DNA of 24,103 nt from an uncultured Eubacterium sp. (GCA_910584875.1 CAJUDA010000035.1:1-24103); one strand, 5' to 3'; shown: positions 7,956 to 16,534, counted from the first letter of the stretch. Made by a program: numbers and translations. Notes: generated from the letters alone by a model not told the origin.

Positions 7956-9152
7956 TTATTTATCATTGGCTGCGACTACACCGGGAAGGTCTTTTCCCTC
8001 CAGGAATTCCAGGGAAGCGCCGCCGCCTGTAGAAATATGGGTCATCTTATCCCCAAATCCAAGCTGGTTTACTGCCGCTGCGCTGTCGCCGCCGCCGATA
8101 ATGGTAGTAGCACCGTCAAGTTCTGCCATAGCTTTCGCCACCTCAATCGTACCCTTGGCAAAATTCGGCATCTCAAAACAGCCCATCGGTCCATTCCATA
8201 CTACTGTTTTTGCCCCTTTGATGGCATCGGCAAAAAGTTTTGAAGATTCCGGTCCGATATCAAGTCCCTCCATATCAGCAGGAATCTCTCCACGGCCTAC
8301 CGTCTTATAGTTGGCGTCATTGGAAAAATCATCCGCCACTACCGTATCAATCGGAATCAGCAGTTTAACCCCTTTTTCCTCTGCTTTTTTCTCCATATCA
8401 AGAGCATACTGCTTGTAATCCTCTTCAAGAAGGGATTTCCCCACTTCCTCACCATGTGCTGCCATAAAAGTATACGCCATACCGCCGCCGATGATCAGCG
8501 TGTCTACTTTGTCGAGAAGATTGTTGATCACAGAGATCTTGGAGGAAACCTTTGCACCGCCAAGAATGGCAACAAAAGGTCTTTCCGGATTATTTACCGC
8601 ATTTCCCAGGAAATCAATCTCCTTCTGCATCAGATAGCCAACCACAGCGGTATCGACATACTGGGTCACGCCTACATTCGAGCAGTGTGCCCGGTGCGCT
8701 GTACCAAAAGCATCGTTGACAAATACATCCGCCAGCGAAGCAAGATCCTTTGAAAATGCCTCTTCATTTTTTGTCTCTTCCTTGCGGTAACGTGTATTTT
8801 CAAGAAGGACAACCTCTCCCTCTTTCATTGCCTCTACTGCTGCTTTTGCATGATCTCCGACTACCGTATCATCTGCCGCAAACTTCACATCCTGTCCCAG
8901 AAGCTCTGAAAGACGGACTGCCACCGGCGCCAGGGAAAGCTCCGGCTTCGGCTCCCCTTTTGGCTTGCCAAGATGGGAGCAGAGAATCACTTTGCCGCCA
9001 TCTGCAATAAGTTTCTTAATCGTGGGAAGCGCTGCCACAAGACGGTTTTCATCTGTAATCTTTCCGTCCTGCAGGGGTACATTGAAATCACAGCGGACAA
9101 GAACCCGCTGTCCTTTTACATTAATATCATCAACTGATTTTTTGTTAAGCAT
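7956..9152 (-). CDS. pgk: Phosphoglycerate kinase
   Basis: 398 residues, typical full length. It transfers phosphate from 1,3-bisphosphoglycerate to ADP. Visible family signatures are the N-terminal VLVRCDFNVPL (about 17-27) with the substrate-binding aspartate and asparagine, SHLGKPKGE (59-67), the hinge and nucleotide region AILGGAKVSSK, the block GPMGCFE, and the C-terminal glycine-rich TIIGGGDSAAAV. The ATG follows GGAGG at good spacing. It lies between gap and tpiA; a perfect hairpin separates it from gap, so its expression may be set partly by readthrough from the gap promoter. Confidence 0.98.
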   Translation of the reverse strand: MLNKKSVDDINVKGQRVLVRCDFNVPLQDGKITDENRLVAALPTIKKLIADGGKVILCSHLGKPKGEPKPELSLAPVAVRLSELLGQDVKFAADDTVVGDHAKAAVEAMKEGEVVLLENTRYRKEETKNEEAFSKDLASLADVFVNDAFGTAHRAHCSNVGVTQYVDTAVVGYLMQKEIDFLGNAVNNPERPFVAILGGAKVSSKISVINNLLDKVDTLIIGGGMAYTFMAAHGEEVGKSLLEEDYKQYALDMEKKAEEKGVKLLIPIDTVVADDFSNDANYKTVGRGEIPADMEGLDIGPESSKLFADAIKGAKTVVWNGPMGCFEMPNFAKGTIEVAKAMAELDGATTIIGGGDSAAAVNQLGFGDKMTHISTGGGASLEFLEGKDLPGVVAANDK

Positions 9153-9175
9153 CTCATAACCTCCATTTCATTGAA

Positions 9176-9206
9176 AACAAAGGGTCCGGTCCTGACGACC
9201 GGACCC
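9176..9206 (-). terminator. Intercistronic hairpin between gap and pgk (partial terminator or processing site)
   Basis: A perfect 10-base stem (9182-9191 with 9197-9206, five-base loop) lies 36 bases after the gap stop. On the minus strand it is followed by TTTGTTTT, an interrupted T-run. Full termination would cut off pgk and tpiA, which have no visible promoter, so partial termination or protection of the gap mRNA 3' end is more likely. Confidence 0.75.
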
Positions 9207-9241
9207 CTTTTAGGATCATTGCAATATCTTGTCCTGTAAGC

Positions 9242-10258
9242 TTATGCCAGCTCACTGAAATATTTAATGGTACGTACCATCTGGCTTGTATAAGAATTCT
9301 CATTGTCATACCAGGATACAACCTGAACCTCATACAGATCATCCGATACTTTGGATACCATGGTCTGTGTAGCATCAAACAGAGAACCATATCTCATACC
9401 TACGATATCAGAAGATACGATCTCGTCTTCATTGTAACCGAAAGACTCGTTTGCTGCTGCCTTCATAGCCGCATTGATTCCCTCTACTGTCACATCACTC
9501 TTCTTCACAACTGCGGTGAGGATCGTAGTAGAACCGGTAGGAGTAGGTACACGCTGTGCAGATCCGATCAGCTTGCCGTTCAGTTCTGGAATAACAAGAC
9601 CGATCGCTTTTGCTGCACCTGTACTATTCGGTACAATGTTCACAGCAGCAGCACGGGATCTTCTCAGGTCACCCTTTCTCTGCGGTCCGTCCAGTGTCAT
9701 CTGGTCACCGGTATAAGCATGGATCGTTACCATGATACCAGACTGTACTTCTGCATACTTGTTCAGGGCATCCGCCATCGGAGCCAGGCAGTTTGTCGTA
9801 CAAGAAGCCGCTGAAATAATGGTGTCTTCTGCTTTCAGTGTCTCGTGGTTGGTGTTGAATACGATCGTAGGAAGATCATTCCCTGCCGGAGCAGAGATCA
9901 CTACTTTTCTTGCCCCTGCATTGATATGAGCCTGTGCCTTCTCCTTGGATGTGTAGAAACCGGAGCACTCCAGAACTACATCAACGCCAAGATCACCCCA
10001 TGGGCAGTTATTGGCATCCGGGAAAGCATAGATCTTAATCTCTTTGCCATCCACTGTGATGGAATCATCGCTGGCAGATACAGTATCTGCTTTCTCATAT
10101 TTACCCTGGGAAGAGTCATACTTAAGAAGATGAGCAAGCATCTTAGGGCTTGTCAGATCGTTGATCGCTACTACCTCATAACCTTCTGCACCAAACATCT
10201 GTCTGAATGCAAGACGTCCAATACGTCCAAAACCATTAATCGCTACTTTTACTGACAT
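9242..10258 (-). CDS. gap: Glyceraldehyde-3-phosphate dehydrogenase (NAD type)
   Basis: 338 residues, full length. It oxidises glyceraldehyde 3-phosphate to 1,3-bisphosphoglycerate in the cytoplasm. The Rossmann motif NGFGRIGR is at 8-15. D34 in AINDLT is the residue that favours NAD over NADP. The active-site cysteine is C153 in SAASCTTNCLAP and its partner is H180 in IHAYTGDQ. The C-terminal SWYDNENSYTSQMV is standard. The ATG follows AGGAGGAAA. Its own promoter and a 5' leader stem lie immediately upstream, making it the first and probably the most expressed gene of the gap-pgk-tpiA unit. Confidence 0.98.
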   Translation of the reverse strand: MSVKVAINGFGRIGRLAFRQMFGAEGYEVVAINDLTSPKMLAHLLKYDSSQGKYEKADTVSASDDSITVDGKEIKIYAFPDANNCPWGDLGVDVVLECSGFYTSKEKAQAHINAGARKVVISAPAGNDLPTIVFNTNHETLKAEDTIISAASCTTNCLAPMADALNKYAEVQSGIMVTIHAYTGDQMTLDGPQRKGDLRRSRAAAVNIVPNSTGAAKAIGLVIPELNGKLIGSAQRVPTPTGSTTILTAVVKKSDVTVEGINAAMKAAANESFGYNEDEIVSSDIVGMRYGSLFDATQTMVSKVSDDLYEVQVVSWYDNENSYTSQMVRTIKYFSELA

Positions 10259-10283
10259 GATATTTCCTCCTAAAAATTTAGTT

Positions 10284-10317
10284 AAGTAAGTTTGTTAAAT
10301 TTTACACAAACTTGCTT
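10284..10317 (-). repeat. Stem-loop at the expected 5' end of the gap mRNA
   Basis: Arms 10284-10294 and 10307-10317 are inverted copies of AAGCAAGTTTG with one mismatch. From the promoter position, transcription would begin at or just before the first arm, so the RNA would start with this stem. It could stabilise the message or be an operator. Confidence 0.55.
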
Positions 10318-10324
10318 TTCTTTA

Positions 10325-10353
10325 ATAATACCCAATTTTTCCAAAAAGTTCAA
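10325..10353 (-). promoter_or_regulatory. Sigma-A promoter of gap-pgk-tpiA
   Basis: The minus strand reads TTGAAC (10353-10348), 17 bases, TATTAT (10330-10325). The leader to the gap ATG is about 60 bases. Confidence 0.8.
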
Positions 10354-10379
10354 GCACTTCTGCATATTTTTTGGAAAAA
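10336..10379. repeat. A/T-rich inverted repeat between glgA and the gap promoter
   Basis: TTTTTCCAAAAA (10336-10347) is inverted at 10368-10379 with a 20-base loop. It begins six bases after the glgA stop and reaches into the spacer of the gap promoter. It could be a weak glgA terminator or a regulatory dyad; no clean T-run follows on the minus strand. Confidence 0.45.
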
Positions 10380-10384
10380 ACTTC

Positions 10385-11821
10385 TTACATCCTGTTATAC
10401 AGCTCCTCATATTTTCTCGCCGAATTATTCCACGAAAAATCCATCGCCATGCCGCGGTCGATAATCTTATTCCACTCTCTCTTGTTTTCAAAATACACTC
10501 TCTTGGCATAACGGATCGTATCCAGCATCTCATGGGCGTTGTAATTGGCAAAAGAAAAACCAGTACCCTTATTTTCATATTCGTTATAGGGCTCCACCGT
10601 ATCCCGCAGTCCTCCGGTCTCACGCACGATCGGGACCGTACCGTAACGAAGGCTCATCAGCTGGCTCAATCCGCACGGCTCAAAAAGCGACGGCATCAAA
10701 AAGGCATCACAGGACGCATAGATCTTGTGGGAGCGCTCATTGGAATAGTAAATATTCGCCGACACGCGGTCCGGGTATTTCCACGCAAAATGACGGAACA
10801 GATGCTCATATTTCTCATCCCCGGTCCCCAGTACAACGAGCTGGGTATCTTCCGCACAGATTTCCTCGATCACATAATCGATCAGGTCAAATCCCTTCTG
10901 GTCTGTCAGCCGGGACACAATACCGATCATAAACTTCCTGTCATCCTGTGCCAGCCCCAGTTCTCTCTGCAGCGCCCTCTTGTTTTTGATCTTCTCCTTA
11001 CGGAATGTCCGGGCGTCGTAGTTTGTATCGATCATGGGATCCTTTGACGGATCATATTCATCATAATCCAGACCGTTGACGATCCCGGTAAGGCAGTTTG
11101 CCCTGGCATTGATCAGCCCGTCCAGCTTTTCACCGTAAAACGGCGTCTTGATCTCCTGTGCATACGTCTCGCTCACCGTCGTGATCTGGTCCGCATAGAC
11201 AAGTCCGCCCTTCAGGTAATTGGCGTCGCCATATGCCTCCAGTTTATCCGGCGTAAAATAGTAGGCATCCAGCCCTGCCGTATCCATAACAGTCTTCTTG
11301 TCCCAGATACCCTGGAACTTCAGGTTGTGTATCGTCATGATCGTCTTGATCCCACGGTAAAAATCCCCCTGCTGGAAGGAATCCTGCAGATACACCGGCA
11401 AAAGCCCTGTCTGCCAGTCATGGCAGTGGATAATATCCGGCCGGAAATCAATCACCGGAAGAGTCGAAAGAGCCGCCTTGTCAAAAAACGCAAATTTCTC
11501 GATATCCTGATAGATCTCCCCATATGGTTTATCTCCGCTGAAATAGAACTCATTATCAAGGAAATAGAAAGTAACCCCATTGTAATCCAGCTTAAAGATC
11601 CCGACATACTGCTGTCTCCAGGCAAGCTCCAGATAAAAATGGGTGACATACTCCATCTGATCTTTGTACTCCTGCGGAATGGACGTATACTTGGGCAGCA
11701 TAACCCGTACGTCAAATTCCTTTTTATTGAAATATTTAGGCAGAGATCCTGCCACATCCGCCAGTCCACCGGTTTTTATAAACGGCACACATTCCGAAGC
11801 AACAAACAATACTTTCTTCAA
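10385..11821 (-). CDS. glgA: Glycogen synthase (ADP-glucose, GT5 family)
   Basis: 478 residues from a TTG start at 11821, the usual length for bacterial GlgA. The TTG is preferred to the ATG at 11851 because GGGGAG lies seven bases upstream, the protein then starts MKKVLFVASE as the family does, and the promoter would begin transcription at or very near the upstream ATG. The ADP-glucose-binding motif K16-T-G-G-L is present in FIKTGGLADVAGSLPKY, and the retaining-transferase motif with E381 is in LFEPCGLSQLMSLRYG, followed by RETGGLRDTV. It elongates alpha-1,4-glucan for storage in the cytoplasm. No other glg gene lies in the window. It is transcribed alone and sits just upstream of the glycolytic unit. 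Confidence 0.97.
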   Translation of the reverse strand: MKKVLFVASECVPFIKTGGLADVAGSLPKYFNKKEFDVRVMLPKYTSIPQEYKDQMEYVTHFYLELAWRQQYVGIFKLDYNGVTFYFLDNEFYFSGDKPYGEIYQDIEKFAFFDKAALSTLPVIDFRPDIIHCHDWQTGLLPVYLQDSFQQGDFYRGIKTIMTIHNLKFQGIWDKKTVMDTAGLDAYYFTPDKLEAYGDANYLKGGLVYADQITTVSETYAQEIKTPFYGEKLDGLINARANCLTGIVNGLDYDEYDPSKDPMIDTNYDARTFRKEKIKNKRALQRELGLAQDDRKFMIGIVSRLTDQKGFDLIDYVIEEICAEDTQLVVLGTGDEKYEHLFRHFAWKYPDRVSANIYYSNERSHKIYASCDAFLMPSLFEPCGLSQLMSLRYGTVPIVRETGGLRDTVEPYNEYENKGTGFSFANYNAHEMLDTIRYAKRVYFENKREWNKIIDRGMAMDFSWNNSARKYEELYNRM

Positions 11822-11862
11822 TATTTTTCTCCCCTTTCGGTTTGGATTCATATTATGTTTCC

Positions 11863-11891
11863 ATTATACACCAAATTGTGTGCCATGAAAA
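11863..11891 (-). promoter_or_regulatory. Promoter of glgA
   Basis: The -10 box is a perfect TATAAT (11868-11863). Seventeen bases upstream the -35 box is a poor TTTTCA (11891-11886), so an activator may be involved. The expected start of transcription, near 11856, lies a few bases before the discarded ATG. Confidence 0.6.
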
Positions 11892-11928
11892 GTGGAATTT
11901 AAATTATTTAAATATTGAGAAAACATTG

Positions 11929-13167
11929 CTACCACATTTTCAATTCTCCCCAGATTACCTCCCATTCTCTGATCAGCGATCCATCCACCGCATTCATAAA
12001 ATAAACCTCCTCGCCGTTATTATTGCGCAGACGCCACGCCGGAACATACGTAAATCTATTTCTGCTGTCCGGATCTGACACCCTGCAGTAGACCAGTTCC
12101 ATCCGGTCAAAACGGAGTGACTTCAGTTTCTTCGTGGAATAATACTCTTTGTAACAATACGCCGCATATTCCGTCATCTGGCTGCGGATGATCTCCCTGA
12201 CCGTATCAAAAGGAAGTAATTTCACACCCGTTACAGAAGAGAGGATCCGGATCGGATTGTCCCATTCCGCTTTGATCACGCCTTTGTCTGTCACACAAAC
12301 ACGGACTCCGCAGTTCGTGGGATATCTATGGTAATAGGCATCGTCCGACCTGGCACCTCGCTCAACACCGGAAGCCGTAAAAGCAGCTCCTTCCACACCT
12401 GGTGAATAAGCAAAATACCAGCCATCTATCGCTGCTCCTCCCTGCAGATCATCCGCTGCATCGCCATCCCACCGCAGCACCCCCTCATCCGTTTTGACCA
12501 GATCCGGAAACCCCGCCTTCTGCAGAAAGTCCCCTGCTGCCTCTTTCGCTTCTTCTTTTGACATCTTACACTGGTTTTCCGACTGCCACCGGATATCGGC
12601 ATGCCCCACCCCGATATCCGTATATTCCTTCATAGTATCCGGGGCCACATCCTTCCAGTCATAGGGTTCCAAATAGATAAAGCTATTCTCACTTTCTACA
12701 TGACTCGTTTCATAGGAAAGTCTGTACCGGATTCCATCCCGCTCCCCCAGATACTGGTTTCCTTTATAATCATTTTCTTTCAGCTTCACAAAATCCTTCG
12801 GCGCCTTTTTGGATTTATTCTCACAATACCAGATCTCTGTGCCAAAGAGACCTTCCAGCAGTTCTTTCTTATTCTTATTATCAAACTCATACTTCTCTAC
12901 CTCTACAACGGACATCCGTTTCAGGTCTGGTATCGTCGTATAGGCATTTATATCAATATTGACCGCCACGCCGCTCGCCGTCTTCTCCACCCACGAATCC
13001 TGCCACGTTGTCCCGTCGATATCCGAAAACTGACTGACCTCTGCACTGCTCTCCTTTTTCTGCCGGGTCTGTCCCAGCTTTTTTTCTTCCTCCCTGCCGG
13101 CACATGCTGACAGGAGAAAGAGCCCCAGCACAGTTATAATCATCCCTATCCTTCTACTTTTATTCAA
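11929..13167 (-). CDS. Uncharacterised lipoprotein, paralogue 1 of a tandem pair
   Basis: 412 residues from a TTG start with GGAGG ten bases upstream. A charged n-region (NKSRR), a hydrophobic stretch and the lipobox LLSAC (Cys at 21) predict a lipoprotein anchored outside the cell membrane. The body shares long identical blocks with the next gene: TTWQDSWVEKTASGV, AYTTIPDLKRMSVVEVEKY, APKDFVKL, NDYKGNQYLGERDG, and a C-terminal FTYVPAWRLRN. I do not recognise the family by name. A segment MSKEEAKEAAGDFLQKAGF followed by GWYFAYS, and the ending YFMNAVDGSLIREW, look like PepSY-type folds found in extracytoplasmic regulatory proteins; this is inference. An in-frame ATG eight codons downstream is a weaker alternative start because it removes the positive charges. 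It is probably co-transcribed with paralogue 2, 25 bases away. Confidence 0.85.
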   Translation of the reverse strand: MNKSRRIGMIITVLGLFLLSACAGREEEKKLGQTRQKKESSAEVSQFSDIDGTTWQDSWVEKTASGVAVNIDINAYTTIPDLKRMSVVEVEKYEFDNKNKKELLEGLFGTEIWYCENKSKKAPKDFVKLKENDYKGNQYLGERDGIRYRLSYETSHVESENSFIYLEPYDWKDVAPDTMKEYTDIGVGHADIRWQSENQCKMSKEEAKEAAGDFLQKAGFPDLVKTDEGVLRWDGDAADDLQGGAAIDGWYFAYSPGVEGAAFTASGVERGARSDDAYYHRYPTNCGVRVCVTDKGVIKAEWDNPIRILSSVTGVKLLPFDTVREIIRSQMTEYAAYCYKEYYSTKKLKSLRFDRMELVYCRVSDPDSRNRFTYVPAWRLRNNNGEEVYFMNAVDGSLIREWEVIWGELKMW

Positions 13168-13170
13168 AAA

Positions 13171-13182
13171 TATCCGACCTCC
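13171..13182 (-). repeat. Duplicated ribosome-binding leader, copy 1
   Basis: The minus strand reads GGAGGTCGGATA just before paralogue 1. The same 12 bases precede paralogue 2 at 14474-14485, showing that the duplication that made the pair included the translation leader. Confidence 0.7.
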
Positions 13183-13192
13183 TGCAGAGCAA

Positions 13193-14470
13193 TCAGTGAA
13201 ACATATTCATCTCTGTCCACGGAATATCCCATTCTGTGATCAGCGAACCGTCCACTGCATTGATGAAATAAACAACATCGCCCACTGCGCTGGCGTTTCG
13301 CAGACGCCATGCCGGAACATAAGTAAACTTATCTTCATCATCCGGGTCCGGCACTCTCCGGTATACCAGTTCCATTTTACTGAATGTGACTGCCTTTTTA
13401 TTTCGATGCTGGTAACAGTATTCCGCATATTCTGTCATCTGGCTGCGGATACTCTTTTTTATGGTATCAAAGGACAGCAGCTTCACCCCTGACACAGATG
13501 AGAGTGTCCGGATCGGATTCCCCCATGTTGCCTCGACAACACCCTGATCTGTCACACAGATATGGGAGCGGCATTCCATCGAATACTTGTGATAATAACT
13601 ATCCGGATCTACAGTACCCGGGCTGTCTGAACTTTCAAACTCCATGACAACCCCTCCACTATCATAGCCAAAATCCGTAAAGGCAGCTCCTTCCACTCCC
13701 TGTGAATAATCAAAATACCAGCCGTCACAGACCCTTCCTGCCATCTCTCCGTTTTCATTTGCCCCATCCCACATGAGCATGCCATCACCTGTCCTGACCA
13801 TATCCGGGAATCCTGCCTTCTGCAGAAAATCTCCCGCCTCCTTTTCTGCCTCTTCCTTAGATATCTTACACTGATTTTCCAGCTTCTTCGCCGCAGCACA
13901 CGACCCCGGACTCCTTCCCACATAAACACACTCTTTCAGGGCATTCGGGGCCACATCCTTCTCATCACAGGGTCTCATACTCATATAGATATGCTCACCA
14001 TGCTCATAACTTGTTTCACATTGAAACAGATACCGGACTCCATCGCGTTCTCCCAGATACTGATTCCCTTTATAATCATTTTCTTCCAGCTTCACAAAAT
14101 CCTTCGGCGCCTTTTTCTGATCATCTTCATAATACCAGATCTCTTTGCCAAAGATCCCCTCCAACAGTTCTTTTTTATTCTTTTTATTTAACTTATATTT
14201 TTCTACCTCCACAACCGACATCCGTTTCAGATCCGGTATCGTCGTATAGGCATTTACTTCGACGTTGACTGACACGCCGCTCGCTGTCTTTTCCACCCAG
14301 GAATCCTGCCATGTTGTCCCGTTGATTTCCGAAAACTGACTGACGTCTGCACTGCTTTCCTTTTTCTTCCTGGTATCTTCTGTTCCTCCCCTTCCGCTCT
14401 TTCCCGAGCATGCCGGCAGACAGCAGATTCCCAGCAAAACCATTCCCAGCAAAACCCATTTCTTTTTCAT
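13193..14470 (-). CDS. Uncharacterised lipoprotein, paralogue 2 of a tandem pair
   Basis: 425 residues from an ATG with GGAGG nine bases upstream. The signal peptide MKKKWVLLGMVLLGICCLPAC ends in a lipobox (CLPAC, lipidated Cys at 21). It matches paralogue 1 along its whole length and differs mainly in the linker after the signal (GKSGRGGTEDTRKKKESS), in a longer central segment rich in D, S and G before DPDSYYHKYS, and in lacking a short lysine-rich stretch near the end. The same possible PepSY-like elements are present (ISKEEAEKEAGDFLQKAGF and VYFINAVDGSLITEW). Two extra cysteine pairs are not conserved in position, so disulphides are not evident. It starts 100 bases after the small exported protein gene. 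No strong promoter or terminator is seen there, only a five-base hairpin (14495-14508), so readthrough from the kinase operon is possible. Confidence 0.86.
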   Translation of the reverse strand: MKKKWVLLGMVLLGICCLPACSGKSGRGGTEDTRKKKESSADVSQFSEINGTTWQDSWVEKTASGVSVNVEVNAYTTIPDLKRMSVVEVEKYKLNKKNKKELLEGIFGKEIWYYEDDQKKAPKDFVKLEENDYKGNQYLGERDGVRYLFQCETSYEHGEHIYMSMRPCDEKDVAPNALKECVYVGRSPGSCAAAKKLENQCKISKEEAEKEAGDFLQKAGFPDMVRTGDGMLMWDGANENGEMAGRVCDGWYFDYSQGVEGAAFTDFGYDSGGVVMEFESSDSPGTVDPDSYYHKYSMECRSHICVTDQGVVEATWGNPIRTLSSVSGVKLLSFDTIKKSIRSQMTEYAEYCYQHRNKKAVTFSKMELVYRRVPDPDDEDKFTYVPAWRLRNASAVGDVVYFINAVDGSLITEWDIPWTEMNMFH

Positions 14471-14473
14471 AAC

Positions 14474-14485
14474 TATCCGACCTCC
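14474..14485 (-). repeat. Duplicated ribosome-binding leader, copy 2
   Basis: The minus strand reads GGAGGTCGGATA, identical to 13171-13182, and supplies the ribosome site for paralogue 2. Confidence 0.7.
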
Positions 14486-14570
14486 CTTTCATCTGGCGCA
14501 ACGGCGCCAATTTAAACTTTTAGGGCAATTTTATCCTGCTCTTGTAAATAAAATGTATACAGACCGGACC

Positions 14571-15080
14571 TTACTTTTCAAATATCGTTCCGTCTTCCAG
14601 CATCCAGACCGTATAAGTCTCTGCCTGGTCAAACCGTTCAAACAAAATTTCCCAGAAATATGCCGTGTGGGTATGAAAGGTAGTATCTACCGCTTTATAT
14701 GATTTCGCCTGCCACCCATGCCAGTTCTGATACACTTGTTCTAAATCCGCCGGAAACTCTCCCTTGTTATAGAGCTCCGTCAGTTTTTCCCTCGCCAGCT
14801 TCACCGCTTCATACTCCTGTAATTTCATTTCCTGCTCTCCTGCCTCTGAGATCTCACTATCCCAACTGCCACGGATCAGCTGCATTTTTTCCTCGTTGGA
14901 AAGCTTGTCCGGTGCCTCCCCGGCAAAGGCAGAATTCCCCGACCGGTAACGGTCCTCCGGGACCATTTCCACCACATCCAGTTCCCGGCCGCTCTGCCAT
15001 ATCAGGATCTCTCCCGGCATCACAAGGACGGCGCACACAAAAATCAGGATCCCTGACACGCATATAACCCGCTTTTTCAC
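14571..15080 (-). CDS. Small exported or membrane-anchored protein translationally coupled to the kinase
   Basis: 169 residues from a GTG start that overlaps the kinase stop by four bases (GTGA), a usual sign of translational coupling. One hydrophobic N-terminal segment (about 4-28) is a signal peptide or anchor; there is no lipobox. The rest is outside the membrane: acidic, with EYEAVKLAREKLTELYNKG (about 88-106) and a C-terminal end WEILFERFDQAETYTVWMLEDGTIFEK-like in layout, finishing in a strand with DGTI. That end is similar in layout to the DGSLI ends of the neighbouring lipoproteins, suggesting a shared PepSY-like fold; this is inference. I do not recognise the family. Its place right behind the kinase argues for a role in sensing or in modulating the kinase. 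Confidence 0.8.
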   Translation of the reverse strand: MKKRVICVSGILIFVCAVLVMPGEILIWQSGRELDVVEMVPEDRYRSGNSAFAGEAPDKLSNEEKMQLIRGSWDSEISEAGEQEMKLQEYEAVKLAREKLTELYNKGEFPADLEQVYQNWHGWQAKSYKAVDTTFHTHTAYFWEILFERFDQAETYTVWMLEDGTIFEK

Positions 15081-16534
15081 ACAACCACCCCCTTTATCCG
15101 GATACGGATCGTCGTCCCGATTCCCGGTTCACTCTCCGTTTCCCACTCTGCCCCGTGCTTCTCCAGGATCAGAGATACGAGAGCCATCCCGATCCCGGCG
15201 CCTCCTTCTTTGCGGGAACGGGATTTATCTGCCATATAAAACTCATCACACATCCGTCTTACCTCCTCCCCGCTCATCCCGATCCCCTTGTCACAGATTG
15301 AAAACAGATACACCGGATCATCCTCTTCTCTTGTACATCTGCCGGAAATCTGTATCTCGCCTCCCGGCTCCGATGCTTTGCAGGCATTATCAAGAAGATT
15401 GACCAGTACCGTGGCAAAAAGTTCTTTATTGATCGTTATCACCGCCTCTTCCACATTATGGACAAGAACGATTTCCTTTTTCTCCAGTATAGGTTTTGTG
15501 GTCCGGACCACTCCGGTAATCAGATCTGTCACATGCACCGGTATGCATTCTATCTCCGTCCGCTTCAGGCAGAGCAGTTCAAACAGCTTGCCCGACATAT
15601 CCTCCAGCCGTTTTCCCTCAGAAAAAATATAATTCAGGGCAAGAACCTGCTCCTGCCGCGGCAGTTCCATGGAACGCATCGTGTCCGCATAACCGATGAT
15701 AGCCGTCATCGGCGTCTTAATCTCATGGGTAAAACCGGCAACAAACTGTTCCCTGCTCTGGATCATTTCCCGCAGCTGCATGATATGGTCCTCCACGGCA
15801 TCCGCCATATGATTGAACTGTTCTGCCAGCTGTCCTACCTCATCTTCCGAGGATATCCTGACCCGTTTCGCATAGTTTTCCCTGGCGATCTCTCCGGAAG
15901 CCTGTGCCAGCAGCTCCAGATGCCGGGTCAGAAAACGGCTTACCATAGTCATTAGCATGGATGCTGCCGCCAGCACCAGCAGGATTACCAGCCGGAAATA
16001 CCAGATCTGTTCTTCCAGCAAACGGTAATTCTCAGAAATATCGGATTGATTGACCACATATAATAATTTATCTTCTACCAGGCTGCATGAAGTGACATAG
16101 ATAAAATATCTCCCCTCTTCCTCACAGAACAAATAATTTTTCTCCCCTGCTTTTAAATTGTAAAACAGCTCCATGGGAAATCTGTCCGGTCTGCTGTCAC
16201 TGCTATACACCCACTGGTCATTATAGCGGATAAAAAAAATAGTGTCTGTCACTATCGTGCTGCTTTTTATGCGTCCTCCAATCTCCTCCAGTTCCTTTCG
16301 GATCTGAAATACCTTCTCCTCTTCTGTCCCTGTCTGGTACTCTGTCTCATTTATCACCTGGAGAAGATCGTATTCCACCGAAGACTGCACAAGATGATTG
16401 CCGAGGATCGTCTGTGAAAGCCCTGTCTCCTGGATCATATCAAAATTTCTGCGGACCATAAGATACCCCACAATCCCCAGTGCTGCCGAAAGCAGAACGA
16501 TATTCATGATCAGCATTTTATTTCGGAATTTCAT
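15077..16534 (-). CDS. Membrane sensor histidine kinase, partner of the OmpR-type regulator
   Basis: 485 residues. Membrane helix 1 (about 7-26), an extracytoplasmic domain of about 150 residues (27-177), helix 2 (about 178-200), a HAMP domain (about 200-255), a dimerisation domain with H270 in GFTHEIKTPMTAIIGYADT, and a complete ATPase domain (N-box LLDNACKAS with N383, DKGIGM at 415-420, GAGIGMAL at 445-452). All catalytic features are present. The ATG overlaps the stop of the regulator gene by one base, and the gene overlaps the downstream small protein gene by four, so the three are made together. The extracytoplasmic domain is not of a type I can name. It is unlike the hybrid kinase at 3.7-7.1 kb and belongs to the class that pairs with OmpR-type regulators. 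Confidence 0.95.
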   Translation of the reverse strand: MKFRNKMLIMNIVLLSAALGIVGYLMVRRNFDMIQETGLSQTILGNHLVQSSVEYDLLQVINETEYQTGTEEEKVFQIRKELEEIGGRIKSSTIVTDTIFFIRYNDQWVYSSDSRPDRFPMELFYNLKAGEKNYLFCEEEGRYFIYVTSCSLVEDKLLYVVNQSDISENYRLLEEQIWYFRLVILLVLAAASMLMTMVSRFLTRHLELLAQASGEIARENYAKRVRISSEDEVGQLAEQFNHMADAVEDHIMQLREMIQSREQFVAGFTHEIKTPMTAIIGYADTMRSMELPRQEQVLALNYIFSEGKRLEDMSGKLFELLCLKRTEIECIPVHVTDLITGVVRTTKPILEKKEIVLVHNVEEAVITINKELFATVLVNLLDNACKASEPGGEIQISGRCTREEDDPVYLFSICDKGIGMSGEEVRRMCDEFYMADKSRSRKEGGAGIGMALVSLILEKHGAEWETESEPGIGTTIRIRIKGVVV

